NCBI GenBank assembly: GCA_019637645.1
Contig: JAHBVH010000029.1
Span: 1 to 64,000 of the forward strand
Direction: 5' to 3'
DNA: 64,000 bases
Origin: Caldilineaceae bacterium
GTDB lineage: Bacteria; Chloroflexota; Anaerolineae; Caldilineales; Caldilineaceae
Part shown: positions 26,378-34,776 of the stretch, in pieces
Layout of the letters: each line of letters starts with the position of its first letter
Numbering within the stretch: the first letter of the stretch is position 1
Made by a program: the position numbers and the translations under genes
Notes under the pieces: generated by a model
What the model saw: the letters and a program-made list of their open reading frames with translations, nothing else
The model's database searches: none
What the model was told of the DNA's origin: nothing

Positions 26378-26863
26378 ATGATTCAGGAAACCATACAAAC
26401 GCAGGCGCAGCGCAAGCCAACGAAGCCCGCCAATCCAATAACCATCACCTTCGCGCAAGCCATTCGTGTCCTTTTAGTAGGGATGGCCTTTGGCATCATC
26501 CTCACCAAGTCCGAAGTGATTTCATGGTATCGCATCCAAAAGATGTTTACCTTTCAAGAAGCCCATATGTATCTCGTGATCACCTCGGCGGTGGTCACAG
26601 GGGCTCTTTCCCTGTTGATCCTAAAGCGGCTAGGGCTCCGCACGGTACAAGGCGAAGCGATTCAGCTCAAGGAGAAACCCTTTCAAAAGGGCATGATCTT
26701 TGGTGGTATTCTCTTTGGCCTTGGCTGGGCTATTACGGGTGCGTGCCCAGGGCCGATCTATGCACAGATCGGCAGTGGTGAATCTTTGGCGCTTCTCACG
26801 TTTGTCGGCGCTTTTATCGGTGCCTATCTCTATGCCTATGTACGGGCTTATTTGCCCCATTAG
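26378..26863 (+). CDS. YeeE/DUF6691-family sulfur transporter, second half (copy 1)
   Basis: A 161-residue membrane protein with about four helices. The conserved motif TGACPGPIYAQIGSG (about 124-138) is the second cysteine site of YeeE transporters. An extra polar N terminus of about 25 residues (QTQAQRKPTKPAN) is absent from copy 2 at 31988. It follows the first half after 103 bases that contain a palindromic element, so the two are probably still one transcription unit. Together they would import thiosulfate or a related sulfur anion. Confidence 0.83.
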   Translation: MIQETIQTQAQRKPTKPANPITITFAQAIRVLLVGMAFGIILTKSEVISWYRIQKMFTFQEAHMYLVITSAVVTGALSLLILKRLGLRTVQGEAIQLKEKPFQKGMIFGGILFGLGWAITGACPGPIYAQIGSGESLALLTFVGAFIGAYLYAYVRAYLPH

Positions 26864-26886
26864 TAGAACCCGTTACGCAACCCCGC

Positions 26887-26944
26887 GGACAAAGAGAGCC
26901 GCGTCCCCATCGTAGAACCGAGGGAGACAAGCCGCTCTTTGTCC
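26887..26944 (+). other. inverted repeat before the TauE/SafE gene
   Basis: GGACAAAGAG at 26887-26896 pairs with CTCTTTGTCC at 26935-26944 across a 38-base loop. No U run follows. It may end the transporter transcript or separate the TauE gene from it. Confidence 0.35.
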
Positions 26945-26983
26945 TACACACTGGTGTGCGCACGTCCTGAATAGGATCGAACG

Positions 26984-27781
26984 ATGGAAATGTTTGGTTA
27001 TTTCGCTGCTATTTTGATGGGAATCACGTTGGGCCTTTTGGGCGGCGGTGGTTCCATTTTAACCGTACCAATTTTGGTCTATCTCTTTCATGTCTCTGCG
27101 ACGGATGCCAGCGCCTACTCGCTCTTTGTGGTGGGAAGCACCGCCTTGGCGGGTGCCATTTCCTATGGCTATCACCACTTGGTGGACTGGAAAACCGGCA
27201 CAATCTTTGCCATTCCCGCGCTGATTGGCGCGTATAGCGCACGCCGTTGGCTGGTGCCCGCCTTGCCCGATGTGGTCTTTGCCAATAGCGCTTTTGCCAT
27301 GAGCAAGGATCTGCTGATCTTGCTCTCCTTTGCTATCCTTATGGTGTTGGCCGCCCTATCGATGATCCGGCCGCGGCGGCTTGCCACGGCGACGACCACC
27401 GCGCTCAAGCCCTTTTATCGCTGGTCGCTGACATTGGCCGAAGGTTTAGGCGTAGGACTGGTGACGGGCTTTGTGGGGGCTGGTGGTGGTTTTTTGGTAA
27501 TTCCGGCTTTGGTCGTGTTGGGTAAATTGCCCATGCGCCTTGCCGTGGGGACCTCGCTCTTTGTCATTGCCATTAAATCCTTGACGGGCTTTGTTGGTGA
27601 TGTGGAATCGCAATTGATCATCAACTGGCACCTGCTGATTCCCTTTACCTTGCTGGCCTTTGTGGGCAATTTCGTCGGTGTACAGACCGCGCGCTATGTC
27701 CCCGAAGCCAACTTGAAAAAAGCCTTTGGCTGGTTTGTGCTATTCATGGGTATTTGGATTATTTATCAAGAATTATTGTAG
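26984..27781 (+). CDS. TauE/SafE-family sulfite/sulfonate exporter
   Basis: A 265-residue membrane protein with about eight helices in two halves. The family motif is GLLGGGGSILTVPILVYL-like near residues 18-35 and its repeat GFVGAGGGFLVIPALV near 160-175. TauE/SafE members export sulfite, sulfonates or sulfoacetate. Here it would remove the sulfite made by the persulfide dioxygenase encoded upstream. AGGA before the ATG supports the start. Confidence 0.85.
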   Translation: MEMFGYFAAILMGITLGLLGGGGSILTVPILVYLFHVSATDASAYSLFVVGSTALAGAISYGYHHLVDWKTGTIFAIPALIGAYSARRWLVPALPDVVFANSAFAMSKDLLILLSFAILMVLAALSMIRPRRLATATTTALKPFYRWSLTLAEGLGVGLVTGFVGAGGGFLVIPALVVLGKLPMRLAVGTSLFVIAIKSLTGFVGDVESQLIINWHLLIPFTLLAFVGNFVGVQTARYVPEANLKKAFGWFVLFMGIWIIYQELL

Positions 27782-27828
27782 CAATCATACCCGGTCAGGT
27801 TGCCAAGATCTGACTGGGTATGATTGCT
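27780..27828 (+). terminator. terminator hairpin at the TauE/SafE stop
   Basis: GCAATCATACCC (27781-27792) pairs perfectly with GGGTATGATTGC (27816-27827) and a short T run follows. The left arm begins at the last base of the TAG stop. Further GTCAG/CTGAC pairing extends the stem. Confidence 0.65.
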
Positions 27829-27880
27829 TTCTACAACCGCCAACCAGATGTAGGGGTTTGGCTCAACCGAGGAGAGACTT

Positions 27881-28297
27881 ATGTCGTTTTTACGCTTGCT
27901 ACTTCTGCTCACGATCCTCCCATTGGCAGCTTGTGGTACCCCAACTACGCCAGCCCCCAGCGACGGGCCACTTGATCTGGCCGCATTGCCACCGATCATT
28001 GATGTGCAAACTGCTAACCAAATCCGCGAGCAAGCGGATGTTTGGTTGCTGGATGTTCGTGAGCCAGGGGAATATGCCGAAAGTCATATCCCTGGCGTCA
28101 CGCTGATTCCACTGGGTGAAATTGCGCAGCGGTGGCAAGAGATCCCACCGGACAAGACGGTAATTGTCACCTGCCGGAGCGGAAACCGGAGCAGCCAAGC
28201 CGTCGCCTTTTTGCGTGAACAAGGCTTGACCAAGATCCATGATCTACAAGGCGGGCTCCTCGCTTGGAAAAAGGCTGGGCTCCCGCTCGAACCCTAA
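27881..28297 (+). CDS. rhodanese-domain lipoprotein
   Basis: A 138-residue secreted rhodanese. The signal peptide ends in the lipobox LAAC (C18), so the protein is lipid-anchored outside the membrane. The rhodanese domain (about 42-135) has LLDVREPGEY and the catalytic loop VTCRSGNRSSQA with the active cysteine. It would take up sulfane sulfur at the cell surface. GAGGAGA lies 6 bases before the ATG. It is the last gene of the first sulfur block. Confidence 0.87.
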   Translation: MSFLRLLLLLTILPLAACGTPTTPAPSDGPLDLAALPPIIDVQTANQIREQADVWLLDVREPGEYAESHIPGVTLIPLGEIAQRWQEIPPDKTVIVTCRSGNRSSQAVAFLREQGLTKIHDLQGGLLAWKKAGLPLEP

Positions 28298-28488
28298 AAA
28301 CAGGTTAATGACTCGCCCGTACCTGACCGCGCCAAGTGCCTACTTTCGATAGTCACTCGATCCGACTGATTTTTGAATAGGCGTCCTCGCGAGTGTTATA
28401 CTCGTGAACAGCCCCTGTATCCCAGCATAGACTCCACCCCTAGTCCTCGACTAGAAGCAGTTCAGTCCCACAACAGAAGGAGATGAGC

Positions 28489-29865
28489 ATGCATGAAGAA
28501 GCACTCGTTGCCCAAATCAACGATTGTATAAGCCGTACCGGCGTGCCCGGTGTTGCCGTGGGAATCCTCCACGAAGCAGCCGCCACCCCGCTAGAAATCA
28601 CCGTGGGCGTCGGCCATACCCATCAACAACACCCACTGCCTGTACACCCCGATACCCTCTTTCAGATCGGTTCGATCACCAAGACCATGACCGCGACCGT
28701 GGCCATGCGCTTGGTGGAGCAAGGCAAGTTAGATCTCGATACGCCCATTCAAGCCTATTTGCCCAGCTTTCGCCTGCAAGATGCCGCGGCCACGGCCCAG
28801 GTCACCTTGCGTCATCTCTTTACGCATACAGGTGGCTGGCTGGGTGACTATTTTGAGGATACGGGCATGGGTGACGATGCCCTGGCGCGCTATGTTGGCA
28901 AGATGGCCGCTTTACCCCAATTGACGCCACTAGGCGCGCTTTGGTCCTATAACAATGCTGCATTTAACTTGGCCGGGTATGTGATCGAAAGCGTCACGGG
29001 AGAGACTTTTGAACAGGTCGTCAAGGAGTTTCTCTTTGCGCCGCTGGGCATGGATCACTCCTTCTTCTTTTCTGGCGATATTATGACGCATCGCTTTGCC
29101 GTTGGGCATATCAACCAAGCGGGTGCCGACGGCAAAGCAACCGTCGAAGTTGCGACCCCTTGGCCCTTAGCGCGGAGTGCGCATCCTGCGGGCGGGGTCT
29201 CCGCTACGGTGCGCGATATGCTACGCTATGCGCGGTTTCACTTGCACCAAGGACGGACGGATGCAGGCGTACAGCTCATGCAGCCAGCCACGCTTGCGGC
29301 CATGCAAACCAAACAGGTCGCGGCGGGCAGCGTCGCTGATGGCATGGGGATTAGCTGGCTCTTGAATGAGATTGCAGGCGTTCCGCTTGTCGGCCACGGG
29401 GGCGGCACCCATGGTCAGATCTCGCAATTTCTGCTTGTGCCGGAAAGGCAATTCGCTTTTATCATCCTCACCAATGCCAGCCGTGGCCGCGAGGTGACGC
29501 GCGATCTAGGGAATTGGATCTTGGCCCATTATTTAGGGCTCCAGGCCCCCGCACCGCAGCTACAGACATTGAGTACCGCTGAACTACAGAGCTACACAGG
29601 CCACTACACAGCACAGCTAACGGATGTCACCGTGACCAGTAGCGCAGGTGGGCTAGAGCTTCAGATCATTCCCAAAGGTGGCTTTCCCGACAAGAATTCG
29701 CCCCCTGGCCCCACACCGCCACCAGCCCCAGCTGCCTTTTTTGGACAAGATCGGGTCATGATTACTGACGGCCCAAGCAAAGAAGCCAAGTGTGAATTTA
29801 TCCGCGACGATCAGGGAGCAGTGGCCTGGTTCCGCGTTGGGGGGCGGGTTCATCGGCGCCAATAG
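28489..29865 (+). CDS. serine hydrolase, class C beta-lactamase family
   Basis: A 458-residue penicillin-recognising hydrolase. Motifs: SxxK as GSITKTMTA (S62, K65), YxN as SYNN (about 158-161), and HGGGTHG late in the domain (about 303-309) in the place of KTG. A C-terminal beta domain (about 365-458) with a proline-rich loop (PPGPTPPPAPAAF) follows. ATG 28483 directly abuts AAGGAG, so ATG 28489, 6 bases from it, is preferred. No signal peptide is visible. Members include esterases, D-peptidases and lactamases, so the substrate is open. It does not obviously belong to the sulfur genes around it. Confidence 0.82.
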   Translation: MHEEALVAQINDCISRTGVPGVAVGILHEAAATPLEITVGVGHTHQQHPLPVHPDTLFQIGSITKTMTATVAMRLVEQGKLDLDTPIQAYLPSFRLQDAAATAQVTLRHLFTHTGGWLGDYFEDTGMGDDALARYVGKMAALPQLTPLGALWSYNNAAFNLAGYVIESVTGETFEQVVKEFLFAPLGMDHSFFFSGDIMTHRFAVGHINQAGADGKATVEVATPWPLARSAHPAGGVSATVRDMLRYARFHLHQGRTDAGVQLMQPATLAAMQTKQVAAGSVADGMGISWLLNEIAGVPLVGHGGGTHGQISQFLLVPERQFAFIILTNASRGREVTRDLGNWILAHYLGLQAPAPQLQTLSTAELQSYTGHYTAQLTDVTVTSSAGGLELQIIPKGGFPDKNSPPGPTPPPAPAAFFGQDRVMITDGPSKEAKCEFIRDDQGAVAWFRVGGRVHRRQ

Positions 29866-29923
29866 CCGCCCGCGCGACTCCGGCGGTGGTCCGGTGTTTC
29901 TGTAATGAGCAAACTAGCCAAAG

Positions 29924-29948
29924 TCGATGTGGGTTGTCACCACATCGA
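29924..29948 (+). terminator. rho-independent terminator of the serine hydrolase gene
   Basis: TCGATGTGG and CCACATCGA form a perfect 9-bp stem with a 7-base loop, 58 bases after the stop, and a T-rich tail (TTATTCTTTCCTTTT) follows. Confidence 0.6.
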
Positions 29949-30078
29949 TGTTATTCTTTCCTTTTATCCAGGAATTACGCATGTAGACAGCACTGAGACA
30001 ACGCTAACCAAGCTTGTTTACCAGCCGTGTACGGATGACTTGTCGATGGCGTAACACCTATTCCTAGTCGAGAAGATC

Positions 30079-31224
30079 ATGACAGCAACGATGATTAGCC
30101 CATTTGGACAGGCCGACCCTGGTCTACGCATCAAAGTAGGCGCACCGCCACTCAACAAACCTACCAAAGAGGAGATCGAAGCCTTTCCCAGCGAAGCACG
30201 TACTTTACTCGAGCAGACGCGGGCGGCCCAACTACCCCTCCTCGCGAATGGCACGTATGATTTAAGCTGGGTCGAAGGTCGGCATATTTTGATCGCTGGC
30301 GGCACTGGGCCAGGCTTGGGGGGCGCTTTTGCCACAGCCATTCTCGGCACAGGGCGAGCAGCCAGCCTCACCGTATTGGGACGCGATCTAAGCCGCTCCC
30401 TCAACTACGAAACCGGCAAGGCCATGCAGGCGCAAGCCGAAGCCCAAGGACTAGGCGACCGCTTTCATTGGCTCAATGATGGGATGGCGCTAGAGGGTGC
30501 CCCCCTGGAAAAGCTACTCCAGGCACTTCAGGCTGCGGGAGCCGAGCGGGTGGTCTATTTCAACACCGTAGCCGCGGCTCTTTCTGGTTTGCAACCGGGT
30601 ATGCCACCAGTCTATGTCAAGGATGTCGATGAAGAAGGACTTTTTCAGTGGCAATTGCGCGAGCTGAATGAAAAAGAACTCGAAATTACCCGCTTTGTCA
30701 TGGGCGAGATGGCGGTACGCTTTCCTACCGTGTTGGAGGCGAATGGCATTGCCGTAGAAGCGAGTGTCTTTGCCGACTGGCGCGGTAGCTTGGACAAAGT
30801 CAGCCGCGACCCAGCCCAATATGAGTATGGCCGCCATGGTGCTTATTCAACCAGCCTCTACCTGCCCAAGGAATATTTACAGGCATCAGCCCGCGCCGCC
30901 TTTGGCACCACGCGCAAAGTGCTCGATATTTTCTACCCCATGATGCGCACGCGGGCGCTACCGCTTATCCCTGGTGGGCTTACCATTGCCGATGTGAATG
31001 AAAAGATCATGGTTAAAGAGGGGATACGCCGCTTGGATGTGCCCGAATTGGCGCTACAAGGACTCAACTTTGTGGGCCAAGCCCTCACCGCGGGCTATGA
31101 TAACCCCTTCCCGCGTGCCGATGCGCATGATGCCCATCTCGATGAATGGATGTTCGAGGTGGTGGCACGGCTGACCGATGATGAAAATAGTGAATTCTAT
31201 TATAGACACTGGATCGATCGCTAA
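30079..31224 (+). CDS. SDR-like oxidoreductase, distantly FabV-like
   Basis: A 381-residue protein I recognise only at fold level. A nucleotide-binding loop is seen as ILIAGGTGPGLGGAFA (about 73-88), followed by VLGRDLSRSLNY. VVYFNTVAAALSG (about 158-170) would be the usual SDR strand 5 region. The layout, with a long N-terminal lead and a YEYG...YLP(K) segment near 254-266, recalls the FabV type of enoyl reductase, which uses a widely spaced tyrosine and lysine. The identity with FabV seems low, so no function is assigned. The ribosome-binding site is weak. The gene stands alone between the serine hydrolase and the second sulfur block. Confidence 0.55.
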   Translation: MTATMISPFGQADPGLRIKVGAPPLNKPTKEEIEAFPSEARTLLEQTRAAQLPLLANGTYDLSWVEGRHILIAGGTGPGLGGAFATAILGTGRAASLTVLGRDLSRSLNYETGKAMQAQAEAQGLGDRFHWLNDGMALEGAPLEKLLQALQAAGAERVVYFNTVAAALSGLQPGMPPVYVKDVDEEGLFQWQLRELNEKELEITRFVMGEMAVRFPTVLEANGIAVEASVFADWRGSLDKVSRDPAQYEYGRHGAYSTSLYLPKEYLQASARAAFGTTRKVLDIFYPMMRTRALPLIPGGLTIADVNEKIMVKEGIRRLDVPELALQGLNFVGQALTAGYDNPFPRADAHDAHLDEWMFEVVARLTDDENSEFYYRHWIDR

Positions 31225-31225
31225 G

Positions 31226-31275
31226 CTGTTCGTGGGAGAAGCACAGGCATGCGCCTATGCTTCTCCCACGAACAG
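31226..31275 (+). terminator. long perfect inverted repeat after the oxidoreductase
   Basis: CTGTTCGTGGGAGAAGCA (31226-31243) pairs with its exact reverse complement (31258-31275), and a further AGGC/GCCT pair closes on ATGC. It begins 2 bases after the stop. There is no U run, but an 18-bp GC-rich stem is a good candidate terminator. Confidence 0.6.
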
Positions 31276-31353
31276 GGCCATCCTCTCATTACTCCGCAAA
31301 ATTACTGATTTTTATTCCTCACAATCCCACTATCCCCATTTTTTGTAAAGCAG

Positions 31354-31382
31354 TTGACAACTACAGACGGCAAGAATAATGC
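31354..31382 (+). promoter_or_regulatory. candidate sigma-70 promoter of the second sulfur block
   Basis: TTGACA at 31354-31359, a 17-base spacer and TAATGC at 31377-31382, about 108 bases before the YeeE start. The -35 is a consensus match and the -10 is weak. Confidence 0.35.
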
Positions 31383-31489
31383 TATGATTAACAGCAAAAT
31401 GGCCTAAATATATTCCCTTTTTCAACCGTTTCTTAGGCACAGTTGTTCGCAGCATGTCTATGTTCGCTCACTTATGAAAGGCAAAAAAG

Positions 31490-31963
31490 ATGGCGTGGAT
31501 CTTTCAACCCTGGCCCTGGTATATTGCAGGGCCGCTTATTGGCCTAACAGTGCCACTGTTACTGCTGCTCACGGGCAAGTCGTTGGGTATTTCATCGAGC
31601 TTCCGTCACCTCTGCTCACTTAGCTCGCCGAAGAGCAAACTGCCCTATCTACGCGATAATCCGTGGCGTCAAGAAAGCTGGAATTTGATCTTCGTGGCTG
31701 GCATTGCCGTCGGTGGCTTTCTCGCTAGCCATTTTCTCTCGGCCCAGCCCGTCCAATTTCTCCCGGATTCCTATTACTCGGCCAGTGGCGTCATCAAGTT
31801 ACTCGTTGGTGGCGTGCTGGTGGGCTTTGGCACGCGCTATGCCGATGGTTGCACTTCGGGCCACACGATCATGGGCCTCTCGAACCTACGTTGGCCCAGT
31901 TTGGTGGCCTCGATCTGCTTCTTTATTGGGGGCTTGGTCATGACAGCCCTCGGCTTAGCTTAA
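31490..31963 (+). CDS. YeeE/YedE-family sulfur transporter, first half (copy 2)
   Basis: A 157-residue paralogue of 25795-26274, matching it over the full length with about 70% identical residues by eye. It keeps FRHLCS and [14 protein letters not shown]. The second half follows after 24 bases, closer than in copy 1. AAAGGCAAAAAAG precedes the ATG. Two copies of a thiosulfate transporter may differ in affinity or regulation. Confidence 0.85.
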   Translation: MAWIFQPWPWYIAGPLIGLTVPLLLLLTGKSLGISSSFRHLCSLSSPKSKLPYLRDNPWRQESWNLIFVAGIAVGGFLASHFLSAQPVQFLPDSYYSASGVIKLLVGGVLVGFGTRYADGCTSGHTIMGLSNLRWPSLVASICFFIGGLVMTALGLA

Positions 31964-31987
31964 CCAGCAGGAGTAACAGAAATCACT

Positions 31988-32398
31988 ATGCAACGTTTCT
32001 ATGTCTTTCTCATTGGCATTAGCTTTGGCATCATTCTTACTAAAGCCGAGGTCATCTCTTGGTTTCGGATTCAGCGGATGTTTCGCTTTGAAGAAGCCCA
32101 CATGTATTTGGTGATCGCTTCTGCGGTCGTCGTTGGGGCAATTTCGCTCTTCATTCTCAAACGGCTCCAGCTGAAAACCATTACCCACGAGCCGATTCAA
32201 ATTCGCGAGAAGCCTTTTCAAAAGGGCATCATCTTTGGCGGTATTATTTTTGGGCTGGGCTGGGCCATCACCGGCGCTTGCCCTGGCCCCATCTATGCCC
32301 AGATCGGCAGTGGCGAGCTCTTGGCTATCCTTACCTTTGTCGGGGCCTTTCTAGGAGCCTATCTCTATGCCTATGTGCGCGCGTATCTGCCTCATTAG
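31988..32398 (+). CDS. YeeE/DUF6691-family sulfur transporter, second half (copy 2)
   Basis: A 136-residue paralogue of 26378-26863 without its polar N-terminal extension. It keeps GIILTKAEVISWFRIQRMF and TGACPGPIYAQIGSG, and ends YVRAYLPH like copy 1. GCAGGAG lies about 15 bases before the ATG. It probably forms a complex with the product of 31490-31963. Confidence 0.84.
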   Translation: MQRFYVFLIGISFGIILTKAEVISWFRIQRMFRFEEAHMYLVIASAVVVGAISLFILKRLQLKTITHEPIQIREKPFQKGIIFGGIIFGLGWAITGACPGPIYAQIGSGELLAILTFVGAFLGAYLYAYVRAYLPH

Positions 32399-32487
32399 CC
32401 TGTAGCAAAAAATTATGGTTGGCGGCGTGCACGATTGTGCGGCAAGCTGGGCATGCTTCCCCTTTTCGGTAATCGGTTTGAACCATT

Positions 32488-32572
32488 TAGGACTTACGCA
32501 GTTGGTTGGTACGACCAGAGACCTGACAGGTTTGGAAAACCTGTCAGGTCTTGTCCAAGTGCGTAACTTCTA
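32488..32572. repeat. complete palindromic MITE-like element, 85 nt, with target duplication
   Basis: Ends TAGGACTTACGCA and TGCGTAACTTCTA are imperfect inverted repeats; the inner palindrome AGACCTGACAGG/CCTGTCAGGTCT is perfect. CCATT flanks the element on both sides (32483-32487 and 32573-32577), which fits a target-site duplication. It is the best copy for defining the family. Confidence 0.8.
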
Positions 32573-32602
32573 CCATTGTTAGCTAGACGTTGCGAGGAAA
32601 GC

Positions 32603-33793
32603 ATGAGAAGATTTTGGGCGTCAGAAGCCAATAAATTTACCCTTTATGGCGCTTTATTTGGCCTGCTTTTTCCAGTCATTGCGACTATTTTAGAAGCCAT
32701 GTTAAAGGTAGGAAACCTGTCGTGGGAGGCCATTGTCACCGTGCAAAGATCCGATCCGCTTTTGTGGATCATTGACAGTGCTCCCTTTTGGCTTGGGATC
32801 TTTGCCCGCTTTGCTGGGCGGCGGCAAGATTACCTGAAGCGCCTATTAATGGAAAGCGGGCGTGATCCAGCCCAGCTACCCCACCAAACCGAAGATGCCG
32901 GCCAGTTTGCTGGCACTTTGACCAACTTCGGTCTTGCGCTCATCGCGGTGGTGCTTCTAGGGCTTGGGATGTGGATTCAAAATTTGATCACAAGCCAACA
33001 AATAGGCGCAACAAACAATGCGCCCACGGTAGTTGCTAATGCGGGGGGCGCGCTCACGAGCACGCCCATTGGAGCACAGGCCCCAGTTGTGCTCAACCTG
33101 CCGACGGCAACGCCCACAGTGGCAGAACCCACAGTGACAGCGATCACGGTAACAGAACCCACGGTGGCCGCTGCTTCGGCCACCAATACCCCGATCATCC
33201 TGCGCGTTGAAGAAGTGGTCGGCACGCAGACCGCGCTCGGGGCGGATCAATCCCCCATAACGCTCATCACCGTGACAGTTCCGAGAGGGGATACAGCGCC
33301 GCTCTTAACAACGACGCCACTCGAGCCAACCATGCAACGCGTACGGTTGGGGTATTTGGAAAGCAACGCCGACTGTCGATTTTTTAGCCAGTTGGCCGCG
33401 CACATGTGGCCGCAAACAACCGGCGTTGCGGTGGAGTTATCGCCTTTTGCCAACAGTGATCTGCTCTTTGCAGCACTCAACGCAACCGATCCCGCCCAGC
33501 AGATCGATTTAACGCTCTGTTTCTTTGATCCAGAGAATCGTACCTATCTCCAGCAATATATCAGCGCCTTTCAGGTGATCGGCAAAACATTCTGGCGTGG
33601 GCGTGGGTATCAACTCATGGCGGTAGCGAATACACGGTCGGCCTATCTGATCAGGACCAACCAAGCTTGCTTGTATAACCTCATTCGCAATCAGAGCTAT
33701 GCGGATCTTGTGGTCGATACGCTCGATCCAGCCCAATGGTTGGCCGAGAATCAGGAAACAGTGACGACTTGGGCAGCTTGTTCACCGCCTTAG
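32603..33793 (+). CDS. membrane protein with binding-protein-like C-terminal domain
   Basis: A 396-residue protein I do not recognise as a whole. Hydrophobic segments lie at about 11-35, 53-68 and 105-125. The stretch DPLLWIIDSAPFWLGIFARFAG resembles, from memory, the membrane modules of some Chloroflexota sensor proteins. A linker of about 110 residues rich in T, P, V and A follows. The last ~150 residues (from RVRLGYLESNADC) look like a small solute-binding-type domain with several cysteines. GAGGAAA before ATG 32603 fixes the start, nine codons inside a longer frame. The role is open; a sensor for a ligand outside the cell is possible. Confidence 0.6.
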   Translation: MRRFWASEANKFTLYGALFGLLFPVIATILEAMLKVGNLSWEAIVTVQRSDPLLWIIDSAPFWLGIFARFAGRRQDYLKRLLMESGRDPAQLPHQTEDAGQFAGTLTNFGLALIAVVLLGLGMWIQNLITSQQIGATNNAPTVVANAGGALTSTPIGAQAPVVLNLPTATPTVAEPTVTAITVTEPTVAAASATNTPIILRVEEVVGTQTALGADQSPITLITVTVPRGDTAPLLTTTPLEPTMQRVRLGYLESNADCRFFSQLAAHMWPQTTGVAVELSPFANSDLLFAALNATDPAQQIDLTLCFFDPENRTYLQQYISAFQVIGKTFWRGRGYQLMAVANTRSAYLIRTNQACLYNLIRNQSYADLVVDTLDPAQWLAENQETVTTWAACSPP

Positions 33794-33812
33794 CCCGTCC
33801 TGCAGCTTGAAC

Positions 33813-34769
33813 TTATCGCGGTGTAGATGAGAACATACCAGGCGATGACAAGGGGAGCGGGTTCGGCTCGGTACTCCAATGCAAGAGCAGCGGGTAGACA
33901 CGCCCAATTTGCTGCTCTGCTTGGAGCGGGTCGATCAAATCGTGGATCAGGCCCCAAGCGGCGGGGAATTCATGCGTTGTGATCGGCGTCCCTTGGGCTC
34001 GCCAAGCCGCGACAACTTGGGCCGTCGTTTGGTTATCCACCACCTGGTCAGTTGGATTGGTGATCACCGTAACGGTGCGGGCTTGGGGTGGTGCTAAGCG
34101 CGCTTCCTGTTGAACGATGAGACCCAAACGCAACATGGCGGCCAGGGCGCGTGAGCCAAAGCGTGGATAGGCATGGAGCGGCTCAATCGGGTTCTCTTTC
34201 AACGATGGGTGCCACCACTGAAAAAAGTTGGGGGAAAGTGTCAGCAAATAGGCGGCAACCTGGCGGCGATGGCCTGGCAAGGCCTGAATCCCTAATGCCG
34301 GTGAGACTAAAATCGCATGGGCCAGATCAGGCCGGTGTTGGGCGGCCCAGGCGGCCAATACGCCCCCTAAGGAGAAGCCAAAGAGCGTGAGCTGCTTGCC
34401 CAAGCCACGGCCAATATCTATGCCTTCGTTGGTCACATCAATCAACTGTTTTGGTGTCACACTGCGCAAGGCCGTGGTCAACCGATCGGCGCAGCCATGT
34501 CCCGGCAACCGTATGCTCAGGGTGTTCCAGCCCTGTTGATGAAACAAGGCTGCCAGTTGATGAAATTGATAAGGGCAGTTCGTAAAGCCATGGATAAAGA
34601 CAATGGCATGCTCAGTCTGCTGACCGTGGCCCAAGAAATTGGTATGGCAGCGGGGACTAATGGTGTGGTCTTCTTGGGTTTGGAGCTGCTGTAGGCGTAC
34701 CAACGCCTCATCGTAATGGAGCGCTGGTTGGGGTGGATTTATCTGCGCAAGTGGGTAGAACAGCGTCAT
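33813..34769 (-). CDS. alpha/beta hydrolase
   Basis: A 318-residue serine hydrolase, carboxylesterase or monoacylglycerol-lipase-like. The oxyanion loop is FIHGFTNCP (about 78-86), the nucleophile elbow GFSLGG is near 149-154, the acid is probably D in NPTDQVVDN and the histidine is in GLIHDLIDP. It starts 7 bases after the LCP gene stop, with TAAGG as ribosome-binding site, so it is translated with that gene. Its substrate may be an envelope lipid or ester, which is inference from the neighbour. Confidence 0.78.
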   Translation of the reverse strand: MTLFYPLAQINPPQPALHYDEALVRLQQLQTQEDHTISPRCHTNFLGHGQQTEHAIVFIHGFTNCPYQFHQLAALFHQQGWNTLSIRLPGHGCADRLTTALRSVTPKQLIDVTNEGIDIGRGLGKQLTLFGFSLGGVLAAWAAQHRPDLAHAILVSPALGIQALPGHRRQVAAYLLTLSPNFFQWWHPSLKENPIEPLHAYPRFGSRALAAMLRLGLIVQQEARLAPPQARTVTVITNPTDQVVDNQTTAQVVAAWRAQGTPITTHEFPAAWGLIHDLIDPLQAEQQIGRVYPLLLHWSTEPNPLPLSSPGMFSSTPR

Positions 34770-34776
34770 GCCAACC

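Noticed and set aside
27766..27999. Minus-strand frame across the TauE terminator
   Set aside because: It runs over a hairpin and the rhodanese start, with no ribosome-binding site.
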